Shown here piece by piece: positions 36,973 to 38,614 of a DNA stretch of 38,614 nt. The DNA is from Micromonospora tarensis. Lineage in GTDB: Bacteria; Actinomycetota; Actinomycetes; Mycobacteriales; Micromonosporaceae. The stretch is from assembly GCF_016803395.1 (NCBI RefSeq), contig NZ_JAEVHL010000034.1:1-38614 (forward strand), in the 5' to 3' direction. Positions within the stretch are counted from its first letter, which is position 1, and the number at the start of each line of letters is the position of its first letter. The translations under genes were made by a program, and so were the position numbers. The notes under the pieces were generated by a model. The model saw nothing but the letters and a program-made list of their open reading frames with translations. It did not search any database and was not told the DNA's origin.

Positions 36973-38614
36973 CCTGCCCCGTGTGTGGAACCGTCGCCGT
37001 TCCCGGCGCGCGGTTCTGCCACAACTGTGGCGCCGCGCTGCCGGCCGCCGCCACGTTGCCGGCCGCCGAGCGTCGGGTGGTCACCGTGCTCTTCGGTGAC
37101 CTCTCCGAATTCACCTCCTGGTCGGAGGATCTCGACCCGGAGCGCGTCGGAGCGGTCACCGACCGGGTGCTGGCCGCCCTCGCCGGTGCGGTGAAGACCT
37201 TCGGCGGGCACGTCGACAAGCTCACCGGTGACGGGATCATGGCGGTCTTCGGCGCTCCGGTGGCGCACGAGGACGACGCGGAGCGCGCCGTCCGGGCCGC
37301 CCTGTCGATGCAGCGGGCTGTGCGCCGGGTGCTCGACGACGAGCGCGGCGGCGGTGCGCCGCTCGGGCTGCGGGTCGGGCTGAACACCGGCGACGTCATC
37401 GCGGGCATCCAGGCCGCGATCGAGTACACGGTCATCGGTGACACGGTGAACACCGCGGCCCGGCTCGCCGACGCCGCCGCGGTCGGTGCCGTCTACGCCG
37501 GTGGGCGTACCGCCGCCGCCACCCGGCACGTGTCCTCGTGGCGGGCGCTGCGCCCGTTGCGACTCAAGGGCAAGCGGGAGCCGGTCGAGGCGTACGAGCT
37601 GCTGGGTCTGCTGGACGCGCCGGGCACCCGGTCCGGGCTGGGCGACGAGGCGCCGTACGTCGGTCGGGAGACGGAGATCGGCCGGGTCGCCGGCCGACTC
37701 GCCGAGGTGATCGACCAGGGCGACCCACGGGTGCTGCTGATGACCGCCGAGGCGGGTATCGGCAAGTCCCGGTTCGCCGCCGAGGTGGAACGTCTCGCCG
37801 CCGGGTACGACGTGGGAGCCGGCCGGTACGCGGCGCACACCGGCGCCCGGGTGCTCTCGGTGCGCTGTGCCGCGTTCGGTGAGCGGCGGCGGCTCGCGCC
37901 CCTGGCCGACCTGGTGCGGGCCGCCGTCGGCCTGCCCAGTGACGCCTCCACCGCGTTGACCCGCCCGGCGGTGGAGGAGCGGCTGCGGCGACTGGAGCAG
38001 CGTCTCGCCCGCGCACCCGGCGAGACCCCGCCGATCGCCACGGAGCAGCTGCTCGCCCTGCTCGGTTACGCCGAACTCCCGGCGCACGCCGGCACCGACA
38101 GCGGCGAGTGGGGCGGCACGGGCACCCCGGCCGCGGATGCCGAGGTGGTGCCCAACGCGGTCGCCGACCTGCTCAGCGGGCTCGCCTCGGAGGCGCCGCT
38201 GGTGATCGTGGTCGACGACCTGCACGACGCCACCGCCGAGACGATCAGTGCCCTCGGGCTGACCCTGTCCAGGCTCACCGGGCCGGTGCTGGTGCTGCTG
38301 CTCGGCCGCCCCGAGCTGGTGCGTACCGCCGGCGCGCTGACCCGGGTCGCGGACGCCGAGGTGCACGCGCTGCCGCCGCTGCGCGGTGCCGACGCCGCGC
38401 GGCTGCTCACCAGCTACCTCGGTGGCGGCAAGTTGCCACCGGCCGACGCCGACCGGCTGCTCGCCACCGCCCAGGGCAACCCCTTCTACCTGGCCGAGCT
38501 GGTCACCCTGCTGATCGAGCGCGGCGCGCTCACCACCGAGCCGGCGCGCGGTGCCCGCGCGGCCGGGGACCGGCCCGGCTTCGGCGAGCGGGAGCAGGGC
38601 GCACCGGTGGGCTG
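36969..38614 (+). CDS. class III nucleotide cyclase-AAA ATPase with zinc ribbon, partial (right edge)
   Basis: GTG 36969 overlaps the upstream stop (GTGA); the frame is open to the end of the window (over 540 codons). A zinc ribbon CPVCG...FCHNCG (3-24) is followed by a class III cyclase: VVTVLFGDLSEFTSW with the first metal Asp, DKLTGDGIMAVFG with Lys and the second Asp, and VIGDTVNTAARL with the Asn and Arg that stabilise the transition state. The catalytic set looks complete. Then come GRETEIGRVAGRL and an ATPase with Walker A AEAGIGKSRF and Walker B LVIVVDDLHDA of the MalT/AfsR-type STAND class. The missing C-terminus usually holds TPR-like repeats. Such fusions are common in actinobacteria and their signals are mostly unknown. 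Confidence 0.9.
   Translation, partial: MTCPVCGTVAVPGARFCHNCGAALPAAATLPAAERRVVTVLFGDLSEFTSWSEDLDPERVGAVTDRVLAALAGAVKTFGGHVDKLTGDGIMAVFGAPVAHEDDAERAVRAALSMQRAVRRVLDDERGGGAPLGLRVGLNTGDVIAGIQAAIEYTVIGDTVNTAARLADAAAVGAVYAGGRTAAATRHVSSWRALRPLRLKGKREPVEAYELLGLLDAPGTRSGLGDEAPYVGRETEIGRVAGRLAEVIDQGDPRVLLMTAEAGIGKSRFAAEVERLAAGYDVGAGRYAAHTGARVLSVRCAAFGERRRLAPLADLVRAAVGLPSDASTALTRPAVEERLRRLEQRLARAPGETPPIATEQLLALLGYAELPAHAGTDSGEWGGTGTPAADAEVVPNAVADLLSGLASEAPLVIVVDDLHDATAETISALGLTLSRLTGPVLVLLLGRPELVRTAGALTRVADAEVHALPPLRGADAARLLTSYLGGGKLPPADADRLLATAQGNPFYLAELVTLLIERGALTTEPARGARAAGDRPGFGEREQGAPVG

Overview
The window comes from a high-GC actinomycete, most likely a member of the Micromonosporaceae (Micromonospora or a close relative). 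That is inference from base composition, many GTG/TTG starts and probable leaderless genes, a wblA locus in the order known from Streptomyces (penicillin-binding protein, wblA, two ArsA-like ATPases, RidA, metallo-beta-lactamase-fold hydrolase), and an actinomycete integrative and conjugative element (AICE). No rRNA and no CRISPR array was seen.

Layout. (1) 1-1881: an MFS exporter cut by the left edge and a small hypothetical gene. (2) 1990-10097: three tandem paralogues of about 870 residues, each a secreted protein with a right-handed beta-helix half followed by three RLLDTR-type repeats, separated by strong hairpin terminators. (3) 10244-26641: a 16.35-kb AICE in the 3' half of a tRNA-Pro(CGG) gene, bounded by a perfect 51-bp direct repeat. 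(4) 26743-38614: chromosomal backbone with a metallophosphoesterase, a GatB/YqeY protein, a bifunctional penicillin-binding protein with PASTA domain, wblA, two ArsA-type ATPases (one frameshifted in its P-loop), a proline-rich membrane protein, a DUF4177-like protein, RidA, an MBL-fold hydrolase and a class III cyclase-ATPase cut by the right edge.

The AICE reads as a full set of functions. From left to right it has a lower-GC operon (PadR regulator, 220-aa protein, 56-aa membrane peptide) under a palindrome that covers its promoter; a GntR regulator translationally coupled to a HAD phosphatase; three TGGCTAGCCA operators, one lying exactly between the -35 and -10 of the rightward promoter; a chain of small overlapping genes (zinc ribbon, DUF6284-like, RRQRL zinc protein, hypothetical, Nudix/Pif-like); a DUF2637/Spd-like membrane protein; two small proteins, one with a duplicated RHIM/amyloid-like motif; an FtsK/TraB-type DNA translocase followed by a cluster of GGTAGCGG octamers (candidate clt); a Prim-Pol, a C5 methyltransferase and an SF3-like Rep ATPase followed by an iteron array (candidate origin); and Xis plus a tyrosine integrase that carries a LacI-type helix-turn-helix inside its catalytic domain.

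Points most worth a second look: the candidate clt and origin arrays; the duplicated RHIM-like motif in the 69-aa protein; the LacI domain inside the integrase; a methyltransferase whose target-recognition region reads as conserved protein only in another frame; the frameshift in the second ArsA ATPase; and operator architecture that can be read directly at both regulatory genes.
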